Assembly (NCBI GenBank): GCA_029568995.1
Contig: JAKPYU010000510.1
Span: 1 to 56,176, forward strand
Length of the DNA: 56,176 nucleotides
Reading direction: 5' to 3'
Origin: Candidatus Omnitrophota bacterium
GTDB lineage: Bacteria; Hinthialibacterota; Hinthialibacteria; Hinthialibacterales; JAKPRU01
Shown: positions 49,862-56,176 of the stretch, piece after piece
Numbering within the stretch: position 1 is the first letter of the stretch
Layout: each line of letters opens with the position of its first letter
Position numbers and translations under genes: made by a program
Notes under the pieces: generated by a model
Databases searched by the model: none
Told to the model about the DNA's origin: nothing
Seen by the model: the letters and a program-made list of their open reading frames with translations, nothing else

Positions 49862-51598
49862 TCAATCCAGGATAAAATACGGGATACCGGACCGAATTGG
49901 GTATACCTTATTGCACGCCTTGCACAAGATCTCTTCGGATCTCCACTCCAATTCCCCTTGGCAGATCGGGCATGCGGTAATCTTTTCCAATAGATCTCTC
50001 TTCGTTATGGATAAATCGGAGACAGTATGCCTGCCGGGTTTCAATGCACCGAGACAGTAAGCAGACGGAATTTGGAGCATTCTACAACTCTTCGGGTATT
50101 CCTGCGCGACTCCATCCACGTCGTCCAATTTCTGGAATAGCGGCTTTATTGCCTGATTTACCAACGCCGTCAGAGGGTTCCGCATACTTTCATCAAGAGT
50201 GCTTAGCGAATACTCCAACAGATTCAACGTGGTCTGAAACAGACCGTTGGTCGGTAGAATAAATGCTACTCGAAGTCCATTTTGCGTACAGAACTCAGCC
50301 AAGGCATATCGTGTATATCGAAAGAAATCGTTCGGTGTTCCATGCTCGGCGGTTGCGAAGGAAACATGAAGAAACAACCAGCCTCCAGGCTTCAAAATAC
50401 GTGCAATTTCCTGGAACAGCGCGTACGGATTTTTATAGCGTTCTAATCCCGCAAGATTCACGCAGAGGTCGATCGATTCTTCCCGAATCGGCAACTGGTG
50501 TGCATCGCCATGCAAATCCATCCGGCTATTGCCCACATTCGGATTGTCAACCGGCGAATCGAAGGCCACATATTGTGCATGTTCAAAAAAGGATTTGTAG
50601 AGGCATTTCCCCGCGGATATATCCAATACAATCGAATCATTGCAGCATCGATTTGAAACCTCCCAGAGAAAACCGAATGTTCTCATACCCTGCTTTGACT
50701 GTCGGAATCCACGCCATCCCCCTGCAGTTTCGAATCTGCTCTCCAGCATGGTTTGTGTTAATCTGGTCCTGACGACCGGGACAGTTCCGCCTTTTGCCTT
50801 CGATTCAAGGAATTCACCATATCTCTCATAAAATAATTGCTTCGCATAATTGAATAGCTCGATATCGTATTTATTTTCATACTGAATTAGCTCAATATCT
50901 TCGATGGCATATCTGCTTTCCCGCTTTTCTCTTTGCGTGTCCGGAGCCCGTTCCCTTCTCAGTTCCTCACCCACAATCGCGACCCCCATCTTAAATGCAA
51001 ACATCTCAATTGACTGACCGAATGCCTCCGTAATTCCAAAATGAAACATCGTGGAAAGGCGCTCTTTTGCGATACGTAGTGTGTCCTCGGTTACTTTCTC
51101 CAATTCCTCATTCCAGAATCGACGCCATACTTCCCCTTTTTTTTCAACTGCGGCGTCTTCTGAACACAGAAGATCTGCATCTTCCTCGGATAGAACCATC
51201 CCGAGCACACGAGTTTGATAATTAGACGCATCGAAGTGAAATCTCGGATGATGGATAAATTGCGAAAGTGTACTGGCTTCTCGATGGAGAATTGCGTGCC
51301 CACCATGAGTCTCATTTCTTTCAATACATTCGAAAGTCGATATTGTTCTCTCGACAGGATTTCGAAGAAAAGTAATAAGGTCAATTGGTTGCGGAAGCAG
51401 TTTATGAAGATCGTAAATACAATGTCCGTAAAAACATCTGTATTGTCTCAGGGTTTCAAACTCCACAGGAGCGCCCCCCGCCCAATTCCCGGAAATCTCA
51501 TCTGCCGTGTAAAAACTCTGTAAATAATTCTTAAAACTCGTTCCCGCTGTTCTGGGAATGTGCACAAAAAGGAGATTATGCGTCATCTTTCTGTTCAT
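49862..51598 (-). CDS. Sulfotransferase-methyltransferase fusion with a C-terminal zinc ribbon
   Basis: 578 residues; the ATG at 51598 has CAGGAGA nine bases upstream. Residues 1 to about 270 are a sulfotransferase of the family 2 type: 'FVHIPRTAGTSFKNYL' (about 11-26) is the 5'-phosphosulfate loop and 'TFLRNPVERTISTF' (about 76-89) the 3'-phosphate site for PAPS. Residues about 300-480 are a class I SAM methyltransferase ('DSIVLDISAGKCLYKSFFEH', 'FQEIARILKPGGWLFLHVSF'), although the SAM Gly-rich loop is altered (DISAGK). The last 40 residues are a Trm112-like zinc ribbon with C543-x2-C546-x12-C559-x2-C562, ending 'YPIRSGIPYFILD'. This order is unusual. Base composition is A/T-richer than the neighbours and the gene is flanked by parts of a duplicated gene, which points to lateral acquisition. 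It probably modifies a surface polysaccharide. Confidence 0.85.
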   Translation of the reverse strand: MNRKMTHNLLFVHIPRTAGTSFKNYLQSFYTADEISGNWAGGAPVEFETLRQYRCFYGHCIYDLHKLLPQPIDLITFLRNPVERTISTFECIERNETHGGHAILHREASTLSQFIHHPRFHFDASNYQTRVLGMVLSEEDADLLCSEDAAVEKKGEVWRRFWNEELEKVTEDTLRIAKERLSTMFHFGITEAFGQSIEMFAFKMGVAIVGEELRRERAPDTQREKRESRYAIEDIELIQYENKYDIELFNYAKQLFYERYGEFLESKAKGGTVPVVRTRLTQTMLESRFETAGGWRGFRQSKQGMRTFGFLWEVSNRCCNDSIVLDISAGKCLYKSFFEHAQYVAFDSPVDNPNVGNSRMDLHGDAHQLPIREESIDLCVNLAGLERYKNPYALFQEIARILKPGGWLFLHVSFATAEHGTPNDFFRYTRYALAEFCTQNGLRVAFILPTNGLFQTTLNLLEYSLSTLDESMRNPLTALVNQAIKPLFQKLDDVDGVAQEYPKSCRMLQIPSAYCLGALKPGRHTVSDLSITKRDLLEKITACPICQGELEWRSEEILCKACNKVYPIRSGIPYFILD

Positions 51599-51802
51599 GA
51601 AAGGTCTCCTGTGTCCGAGATCTCAGGATCACTATGATCGTGATTCCCGAAAAGTCGAGAATTCCCATTTGGGTTCGCGATTCTCCTCGCCAACGGGTAA
51701 TTGAAAGAACCTGTCCGCTGCGGAGGGGAACTCTCGACACAAGCACGATATTCTCCCTCTCGTAGCCTGTCAATCCCCCGGCAGAAGCATCCCCCGGCGA
51801 AA

Positions 51803-52229
51803 GCAGTATCCCATGGAAAACGTCACCGGATTCTTCCACAAGCGAGTGTGGCACTCGGTCAACAATGAGGACCAATGCCATGCGATCATCCGCTTTGAGG
51901 GCGGACGAATGGCAGATTTGCAGGTTTCACACATCGCCATGGCAGGAAAACCGAAATGGCGAATTCTGGGCGAGAAAGGGGCTATCGTGTACCATCACGA
52001 TGCCCCGCACTTGGAGGTTTACAGCAAAGCCCATGGGGACATAAAATCCGAAATCACGTTCCCGAAACCAGTCTGGGGTTGCCCATACTATCCGAATCTG
52101 GCCAACCATATTCTGTTGAATGAACCCCCGGAGGTCAAACCGGAGCAGGCACGGCGGGTGATTGCCGTGTTGGAGGCTGCCGAGAAGTCCTCCAAAGAAG
52201 GCGTGGCGGTTGTACCGGCGTATCGCTGA
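51803..52229 (+). pseudogene. Duplicated 3' fragment of the ThuA-oxidoreductase gene
   Basis: The 138 residues from 51813 to 52229 differ from the C-terminus of the 47877 gene at only 11 positions by my count, and the DNA matches from about 51803 (AGTATCCCATGG). The ThuA and Rossmann parts are missing, so this cannot be a working enzyme. Sequence upstream of the break is unrelated (51599-51802). Differences are scattered and mostly silent, so the duplication is not recent. Confidence 0.9.
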
Positions 52230-52231
52230 TT

Positions 52232-52272
52232 GTGGATTGCGGATTGCGGATTACGGATTGCGGATTACGGAT
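52232..52272. repeat. Seven-base tandem repeat (GGATTRC)
   Basis: Five to six direct units of GGATTGC or GGATTAC directly after the pseudogene stop. Confidence 0.9.
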
Positions 52273-52283
52273 ACATATCCTGA

Positions 52284-53021
52284 TCAATCCGTGTCCGGAA
52301 GCATATCCGGAAGGTAAACGGAGCGATTCTGGTCGAATTCCTCCACCGCTTTCTCATAATCCTCCAATCGCCCGACATCCAGCCAACGGCCATGAAACGG
52401 ATAGATGTGAACCGGTTCCCCTGCTTTGAGCAGGTTTTCCATCAGGTTGTCGAACCAGAAAGGTTCGTCCTGAGGAATCCATTTCAATATCTCCGGCGAG
52501 AAGGCATAAACGCCCATGCTGACGATATAGTCAAAAGACGGCTTTTCGGAGAAAGAAATGACCCGGTTGTTTCTATCGCAGGTCAAGGTTCCAAAATCGA
52601 CCGATGTATGCCGACGGGCGGCAGCGATGGTGGCAATTCCCCCCTGCTGTTCATGATATTCCAGGAAATCCACGTAATTGAGATCGGTAAGGGTATCCCC
52701 GTTAATCACCAGCACGTTGTCATCAAGTTCGCCGAATCGAGCCAGTGGACCGATGGTGCCCAGAGGTTTTTCTTCAAGGGAATAGTCGATTTCCACACCG
52801 AATCGATGCCCGTTTCCCATGACCGCCATCACAAGATCGGCTCGATGCCCAACGGCGAGTGTGATTCGGGCAAGCCCATAATAGCGGAGCTGGCGGATTA
52901 CGATCTCCAGGATGGAGAGTTCCCCGATGGGAACCAATGGCTTGGGAAGGACCCAGGTGAATGGGCGCAATCGACGTCCCTTCCCCCCTGCCAGAATCAG
53001 GACACGCTCTGTTCGGTTCAT
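52284..53021 (-). CDS. Sugar-phosphate nucleotidyltransferase
   Basis: 245 residues, one NTP-transferase domain. The N-terminal nucleotide-binding signature is 'LAGGKGRRLRPFTWVLPKPL' (about 10-29). 'VLVINGDTLTDLNYVDF' carries the metal-binding Asp, and 'VISFSEKPSF', 'VSMGVYAFSPEIL' and 'FHGRWLDVGRLEDYEKA' complete the family pattern. Such enzymes make NDP-sugars (for example GDP-mannose-like or dTDP-glucose-like) for polysaccharides. The C-terminal beta-helix of GlmU-like forms is absent. It may supply sugars for the glycan modified by the sulfotransferase encoded nearby on the same strand, but the genes are separated by the pseudogene. Confidence 0.93.
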   Translation of the reverse strand: MNRTERVLILAGGKGRRLRPFTWVLPKPLVPIGELSILEIVIRQLRYYGLARITLAVGHRADLVMAVMGNGHRFGVEIDYSLEEKPLGTIGPLARFGELDDNVLVINGDTLTDLNYVDFLEYHEQQGGIATIAAARRHTSVDFGTLTCDRNNRVISFSEKPSFDYIVSMGVYAFSPEILKWIPQDEPFWFDNLMENLLKAGEPVHIYPFHGRWLDVGRLEDYEKAVEEFDQNRSVYLPDMLPDTD

Positions 53022-53355
53022 CCAATGACATGCCGCGCTTTTGCGGCATCCTCGGTTTATGCGGTAACCACGACTTTGCCTTTCCCGGGAAAAACCACGC
53101 CAATCAGATTACCGGAGAAGCGACCGCGCTGCAAGGAGCCGGGGAAGTTCGGGGTTGCAGAAGAATGAGACAAATGGGGCCGATGGGACCCATAACACTG
53201 AGCGAAAGCCCGGCTCTTCGGCAGGCCAAGGAACCGGCCTTTCAGCAATCCGCGCTTTGTGGCCTTAAACTCATGTCATTGATTTGTATACTGTTGGCAC
53301 CGTGTTCACTGGGAAGGTGGATGTTTCTCAATTCAACCAGGAGAGAACTTGCCAA
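53022..53355 (+). promoter_or_regulatory. 334-bp intergenic region with a possible promoter for the pseudopilin
   Basis: No gene seen. TATACT at 53287-53292 is preceded by TG; the best -35 is TTAAAC at 53265-53270 with a 16-base spacer. The promoter call is weak, but TATACT recurs before several orphan pseudopilins. Confidence 0.35.
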
Positions 53356-53898
53356 ATGAGATCATTCACCCGACAGAGAGGCGCTTTTACGCTCATTGAA
53401 CTCTTGATTGTCGTCGCGATCATCGGAATCCTGGCGGCAATTGCGGTGCCGAATTTCCTGAATGCACGGATGCGCGCGACAATCGCGCGGATGGAGACCG
53501 ATGTCAAAGCCCTGGGGGATGCGCTGATGATGTATCGGATCGACCACCGATGCTATTTCGAGCACCAGGGTGGGAATCCGCTGGTAGAGTGGGCACCGCT
53601 GACCACCCCGGTCGCGTATATTGCCACCATTCCCCTCGATCCGTTTCGGAATCCCGATCTTCAGCCAATCTATCAGAGTATGTCGGAAGCGTACGGGTAC
53701 TCTTCATTCGGACCGCTGTCCTGCCGGTCGAATTGGTCAATCAAGGGACTCGGGCCTGACAAGGATGAGGACTTCACGGGAACAGATTATACGCCGGAGA
53801 CATCCGACCGGTTCAAACAGGGGTTATATAATCCCTCCAACGGTATTTACAGCAGTGGTGATGTGATGCATGCCTCATGGGCGGGGCTGTCGTTCTGA
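53356..53898 (+). CDS. Orphan G-type pseudopilin
   Basis: 180 residues from the ATG at 53356; the frame is open upstream from 53284 but that would put residues before the leader and across the promoter. Leader MRSFTRQRGA is cut before FTLIELLIVVAIIGILAA with Ala at -1. 'IAVPNFLNARMRATIARME' is close to the protein at 25418. The C-terminal region has 'WSIKGLGPDKDEDF' and 'YNPSNGIYSSGDVM', nearly the same motif as at 25418. It probably uses the secretion machinery encoded at 6-21 kb or a second, unseen one. Confidence 0.9.
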   Translation: MRSFTRQRGAFTLIELLIVVAIIGILAAIAVPNFLNARMRATIARMETDVKALGDALMMYRIDHRCYFEHQGGNPLVEWAPLTTPVAYIATIPLDPFRNPDLQPIYQSMSEAYGYSSFGPLSCRSNWSIKGLGPDKDEDFTGTDYTPETSDRFKQGLYNPSNGIYSSGDVMHASWAGLSF

Positions 53899-53927
53899 TT
53901 CCGGCGTGTCAATAAGTCCAGTGAACT

Positions 53928-53960
53928 CAATCCCCTCTGTTTCTCCCCCGATCCTGGAGA
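53928..53960. repeat. Degenerate family A repeat
   Basis: CAATCCCCTCTG and CTCCCCCGATC are kept but the right arm is damaged (CTGGAGAACA). It lies between convergent genes. Confidence 0.6.
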
Positions 53961-53969
53961 ACAAACGGC

Positions 53970-54953
53970 CTATTTACATGCAAAAGGTTTCTGCGGACCG
54001 CCCTCTCCGATGGTGACGGCAAAGAACTTCGTGTCTTCCGGCACGGACACCTTGATATATTTGCCGGGTTGTTCCGGATCGGGATTGGCGATGTATTCCA
54101 CGGAGGTGTTGTCGGCCTCGGTGGTATCCACATTCCGATGCAGCTGATAGATCGCCTGGATACCGGGGAGTGCTTTCAAATCTTTCACCACCTGGGGGCT
54201 GCACCCTTTGTGTGGGCCGTTGCAGAAAATGGCCACGGTCGGATTGATGCTATTGAGGAAGACCGGGTTGTTGCTGACATCGAATCCGTGGTGATCGACC
54301 ATATAGAGGTCCAATTCACCGATCCGATTGTCCGGGCAAACCAGGTCGTATTCGACATTCCAGGTGATATCTCCTCCCAGGAAGAACTGGAAACTCCCAT
54401 AAGAGACACGGAGAGCGATGCTCTTGGCGTTATCGGATTCATCCTTCGGCTTGGGCTGATTCGTTTTGCAAAGATCGTTGGTGCAATCATAGGCCAGGGA
54501 GGGAATAACCCTGGCATTCGCCGCGACACATTGCAGTTCCACTTTCGGTTTTCCGGGGGATTGTCTGAGACCAATAAGGTCGCCCGGACGAAGTTCACGC
54601 GAATTGCCGCCGGAGGCTTTGCGATACCGCTCGATCAAGAACGGGAAGTTCTTTTCATCCTCCGGCAAAGACAGCGGAATGCCGCGATCATAGAACTGTT
54701 TGACGGGGATCATTTCGCTGAGATGCCCAATGGCTCCATAATGGTCGCAGTGCCAATGGGTGGTGATATAGTGGTCGATCTGCTGAAGGCCCGGATGCGC
54801 GGCAAGAATGAGCTTGGCATCCCGCGCATCCTCGGTGTACCAGCCGGAATCGACCAGAATCGACTCGCCCTGCGGCGTGATGATGAGGGTTGCCGCTCCG
54901 CCCAGCGTATCCACGAAATAGATCTGAAGCAGGCACATTTCGACGAGGACCAT
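53970..54953 (-). CDS. Metallo-beta-lactamase-fold hydrolase, ComEC-like
   Basis: 327 residues. The ATG at 54953 follows CGGAGACATCGCA. The fold begins at once: 'QIYFVDTLGGAATLIITPQG', 'SILVDSGWY' and the metal-binding 'THWHCDHYGA' (HxHxDH, about 65-74). 'FQFFLGGDITW' and 'LYMVDHHGFDVSN' supply further ligands. The pattern is that of the free-standing ComEC/Rec2-type MBL domain. No transmembrane part and no clear signal peptide, so it is cytoplasmic. Four Cys residues in the middle (QCVAA, DCTNDLC, VCPD) may form disulfides if it is in fact exported. Substrate unknown. Confidence 0.9.
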   Translation of the reverse strand: MVLVEMCLLQIYFVDTLGGAATLIITPQGESILVDSGWYTEDARDAKLILAAHPGLQQIDHYITTHWHCDHYGAIGHLSEMIPVKQFYDRGIPLSLPEDEKNFPFLIERYRKASGGNSRELRPGDLIGLRQSPGKPKVELQCVAANARVIPSLAYDCTNDLCKTNQPKPKDESDNAKSIALRVSYGSFQFFLGGDITWNVEYDLVCPDNRIGELDLYMVDHHGFDVSNNPVFLNSINPTVAIFCNGPHKGCSPQVVKDLKALPGIQAIYQLHRNVDTTEADNTSVEYIANPDPEQPGKYIKVSVPEDTKFFAVTIGEGGPQKPFACK

Positions 54954-55022
54954 TGCGATGTCTCCGATCTTCTAAGAAAGCTCGCTCTCAACCGTGACGC
55001 CGGGGAGTCTTGTGCTGCCCGG

Positions 55023-55070
55023 TCAACCCCCACCTGACCTCCCCCGATCTTCGGGGGAGGGACCTCTCCT
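55023..55070. repeat. Family A repeat
   Basis: CAACCCCCACCTGACC followed by CTCCCCC-GATC-TTCGGGGGAG. It lies in the 281-bp gap between the divergent MBL and BNR genes; the remainder of the gap (55071-55234) holds no gene. Confidence 0.85.
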
Positions 55071-55234
55071 CCACTTTCTTTACCCAATTACCGGCCCCGC
55101 CGGAGGGCCGCTCGGAAGATTTCAATAAGCATAGCATCGGTTCGGACATCCGGCAAAAACGCTGTTCCATTTACAGCGGGATCTTACCCTGTTTATGATG
55201 CCAACGACAACATGCACGGAAACCGAGTGCCCCC

Positions 55235-56176
55235 ATGAACAGATTATCGACCTTATTTCATACAAAAACACGATTCGGCGGACGGGGATTGCGCCTGTAC
55301 CTGGTCGGGATACTATGCCTGATAAGTCTTCATTCGATATCTGCCCAGGAGGGACCCGACCTGCAATTGATCGAAGCAAAAAAGATCTGGGACCAGGGGG
55401 AACACAATGCGTTTACGGACCTGGTCCGGTTTCAAGACAGTTTTTATTGCGTGTTCCGCGAGGGAGAGGGACACGTGTGCCCGGAGGCGAACATTCGGAT
55501 CATCCGCTCGAAGGATGGAGATTCCTGGGAGTCAGCGGGCTTGTTGACCCTTAAGGGATATGACCTGCGCGATCCGAAGATCGTAGTTCATCCCAAAGAG
55601 AAACAGTTGATGGTTCTTGGGGGTGCTGCGGTGCGGGAAGCCACTAAGACCGCGACCATGCAGCAGTCTTTTGTGAGTTTCTCCAAAGACGGAAACAACT
55701 GGGAGCCGATTCAATGGGTGGCGGACCGGGACTGGTGGCTGTGGCGGGTGACCTGGTTTCGCGGAAGAGCTTATGGTGTGGAATACGATGCAAGTTTTGA
55801 AAGTCGCACGCAACGACGTTACGGGACCCGGCTGGTTCGAAGCAAGGACGGGAGACAGTTCGAGACAGTTGTTCCGCAGCTTTTTCAGGAGAGCGGACCG
55901 ACAGAAGCCACGGTTCGATTCGATAAGGACGGGACCTGCTATTGCCTTCAGCGCCGAGATGGGAAAGAAACCAACACCGCACTGATCGGAATAAGTAAGC
56001 CGCCCTATACCGAATGGAAATGGAACGATCTGGGAGTCTATTTCGGCGGCCCGAATTTCATCCAGGTAACAGAAGGTCTCTGGCTTGCCGCCGGAAGGAT
56101 TATGGATGACCGGGGAGCGCGCACGGTCATCTGCCGCCTGGACCCGGACAAGGCGAACTTGACTCCGCTCCTGACG
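55235..56176 (+). CDS. BNR/sialidase-like exported protein, N-terminal part (runs off the window)
   Basis: The frame from the ATG at 55235 stays open to the right edge (314 codons so far). An N-terminal signal peptide is visible (LYLVGILCLISLHSISAQ). The mature part is a beta-propeller of the sialidase/BNR class, with Asp-box-like motifs SKDGDSWE, SKDGNNWE and SKDGRQFE and the WWLWRV and GGPNFIQV segments. 'FREGEGHVCP' and 'RDPKIVVHP' are similar to exo-alpha-sialidase-like proteins that bind or cleave glycans. The catalytic residues cannot be assigned with confidence. Orientation is away from the MBL gene. Confidence 0.8.
   Translation, partial: MNRLSTLFHTKTRFGGRGLRLYLVGILCLISLHSISAQEGPDLQLIEAKKIWDQGEHNAFTDLVRFQDSFYCVFREGEGHVCPEANIRIIRSKDGDSWESAGLLTLKGYDLRDPKIVVHPKEKQLMVLGGAAVREATKTATMQQSFVSFSKDGNNWEPIQWVADRDWWLWRVTWFRGRAYGVEYDASFESRTQRRYGTRLVRSKDGRQFETVVPQLFQESGPTEATVRFDKDGTCYCLQRRDGKETNTALIGISKPPYTEWKWNDLGVYFGGPNFIQVTEGLWLAAGRIMDDRGARTVICRLDPDKANLTPLLT

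Noticed and set aside
51576..51881. 101-codon minus-strand frame over the duplication break
   Set aside because: Overlaps both the sulfotransferase start and the duplicated fragment, so it cannot be an ancestral gene.
1..56176. CRISPR arrays
   Set aside because: Repeats are present, but none is a regular array of direct repeats with unique spacers; the only tandem arrays have units of 7 or 9 bases.
1..56176. tRNA or rRNA genes
   Set aside because: No cloverleaf-like segment with GTTCRA-type T-arm or rRNA-like block was noticed; a tRNA scan would be decisive.

Overview
The window looks like a chromosomal segment of a Gram-negative (two-membrane) bacterium with medium-to-high G+C. Support comes from a type II secretion (T2S)-like operon with an outer-membrane secretin, a lipoprotein, Tat-exported oxidoreductases and a ResB/CcsA cytochrome c system. 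Many scattered G-type pseudopilins, Gfo/Idh/MocA proteins with Tat signals, a ThuA-oxidoreductase fusion and HEAT-repeat proteins are typical of Planctomycetes-like and deep candidate phyla such as Sumerlaeota or Hydrogenedentota. That placement is inference; no rRNA or ribosomal protein gene is present to settle it.

Layout. 0-3 kb: end of a BMP-type binding protein, its two-domain ABC ATPase and a DUF362 protein. 3-6 kb (minus): a paired M16 protease system, one catalytic and one degenerate subunit. 6.4-21 kb (plus): a T2S-like operon in the order E, F, H, I, J, K, L, M, C-like, D and an unrecognised 598-residue protein; it contains no major pseudopilin G. 21-27.7 kb: a small duplicated acidic protein, nadA, a Tat-exported sugar-isomerase-like protein, a G-type pseudopilin, trmB and a long CRP-type regulator. 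27.9-31.2 kb (minus): a mucin-like membrane-anchored protein with a small membrane partner, then a 69-residue gene. 31.5-37.4 kb: a coiled-coil protein, then a minus-strand sugar ABC operon whose binding protein and permease are fused, headed by a GT-C-type membrane protein. 37.5-42.8 kb: a glycine-zipper lipoprotein, two more G-type pseudopilins, resB-ccsA joined by a 27-codon micro-ORF, and a YrdC-family gene. 43-49.5 kb: a Tat-exported oxidoreductase, a HEAT-repeat protein, a putative small RNA, a receiver-only response regulator and a ThuA-oxidoreductase fusion. 49.5-56 kb: a sulfotransferase-methyltransferase-zinc ribbon fusion flanked by a duplicated fragment of the ThuA-oxidoreductase gene, a sugar nucleotidyltransferase, a fourth G-type pseudopilin, an MBL-fold hydrolase and the start of a BNR/sialidase-like gene.

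The strongest cross-cutting feature is a set of short palindromic repeats in several families (named A-G here). Most lie between genes, but some lie in frame inside genes: twice behind the signal peptide of an M16 protein, once in a loop of a membrane protein, and once as the leader of pseudopilin I. Others place a purine-rich arm just before start codons or form the 3' end of a gene.

The most promising candidates for something undescribed are: (1) the T2S-like operon, with a secretin carrying six N1-like repeats, Arg/Gly-rich disordered segments in three different components, a novel terminal gene and dispersed G-type pseudopilins sharing a C-terminal motif; (2) a putative ~70-nt small RNA near 46.4 kb with an A-tract, a good promoter, a long hairpin and a CCTCC loop; (3) the micro-ORF coupling resB to ccsA; and (4) the three-domain sulfotransferase fusion. 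All calls are by eye from the sequence; no database search was possible.
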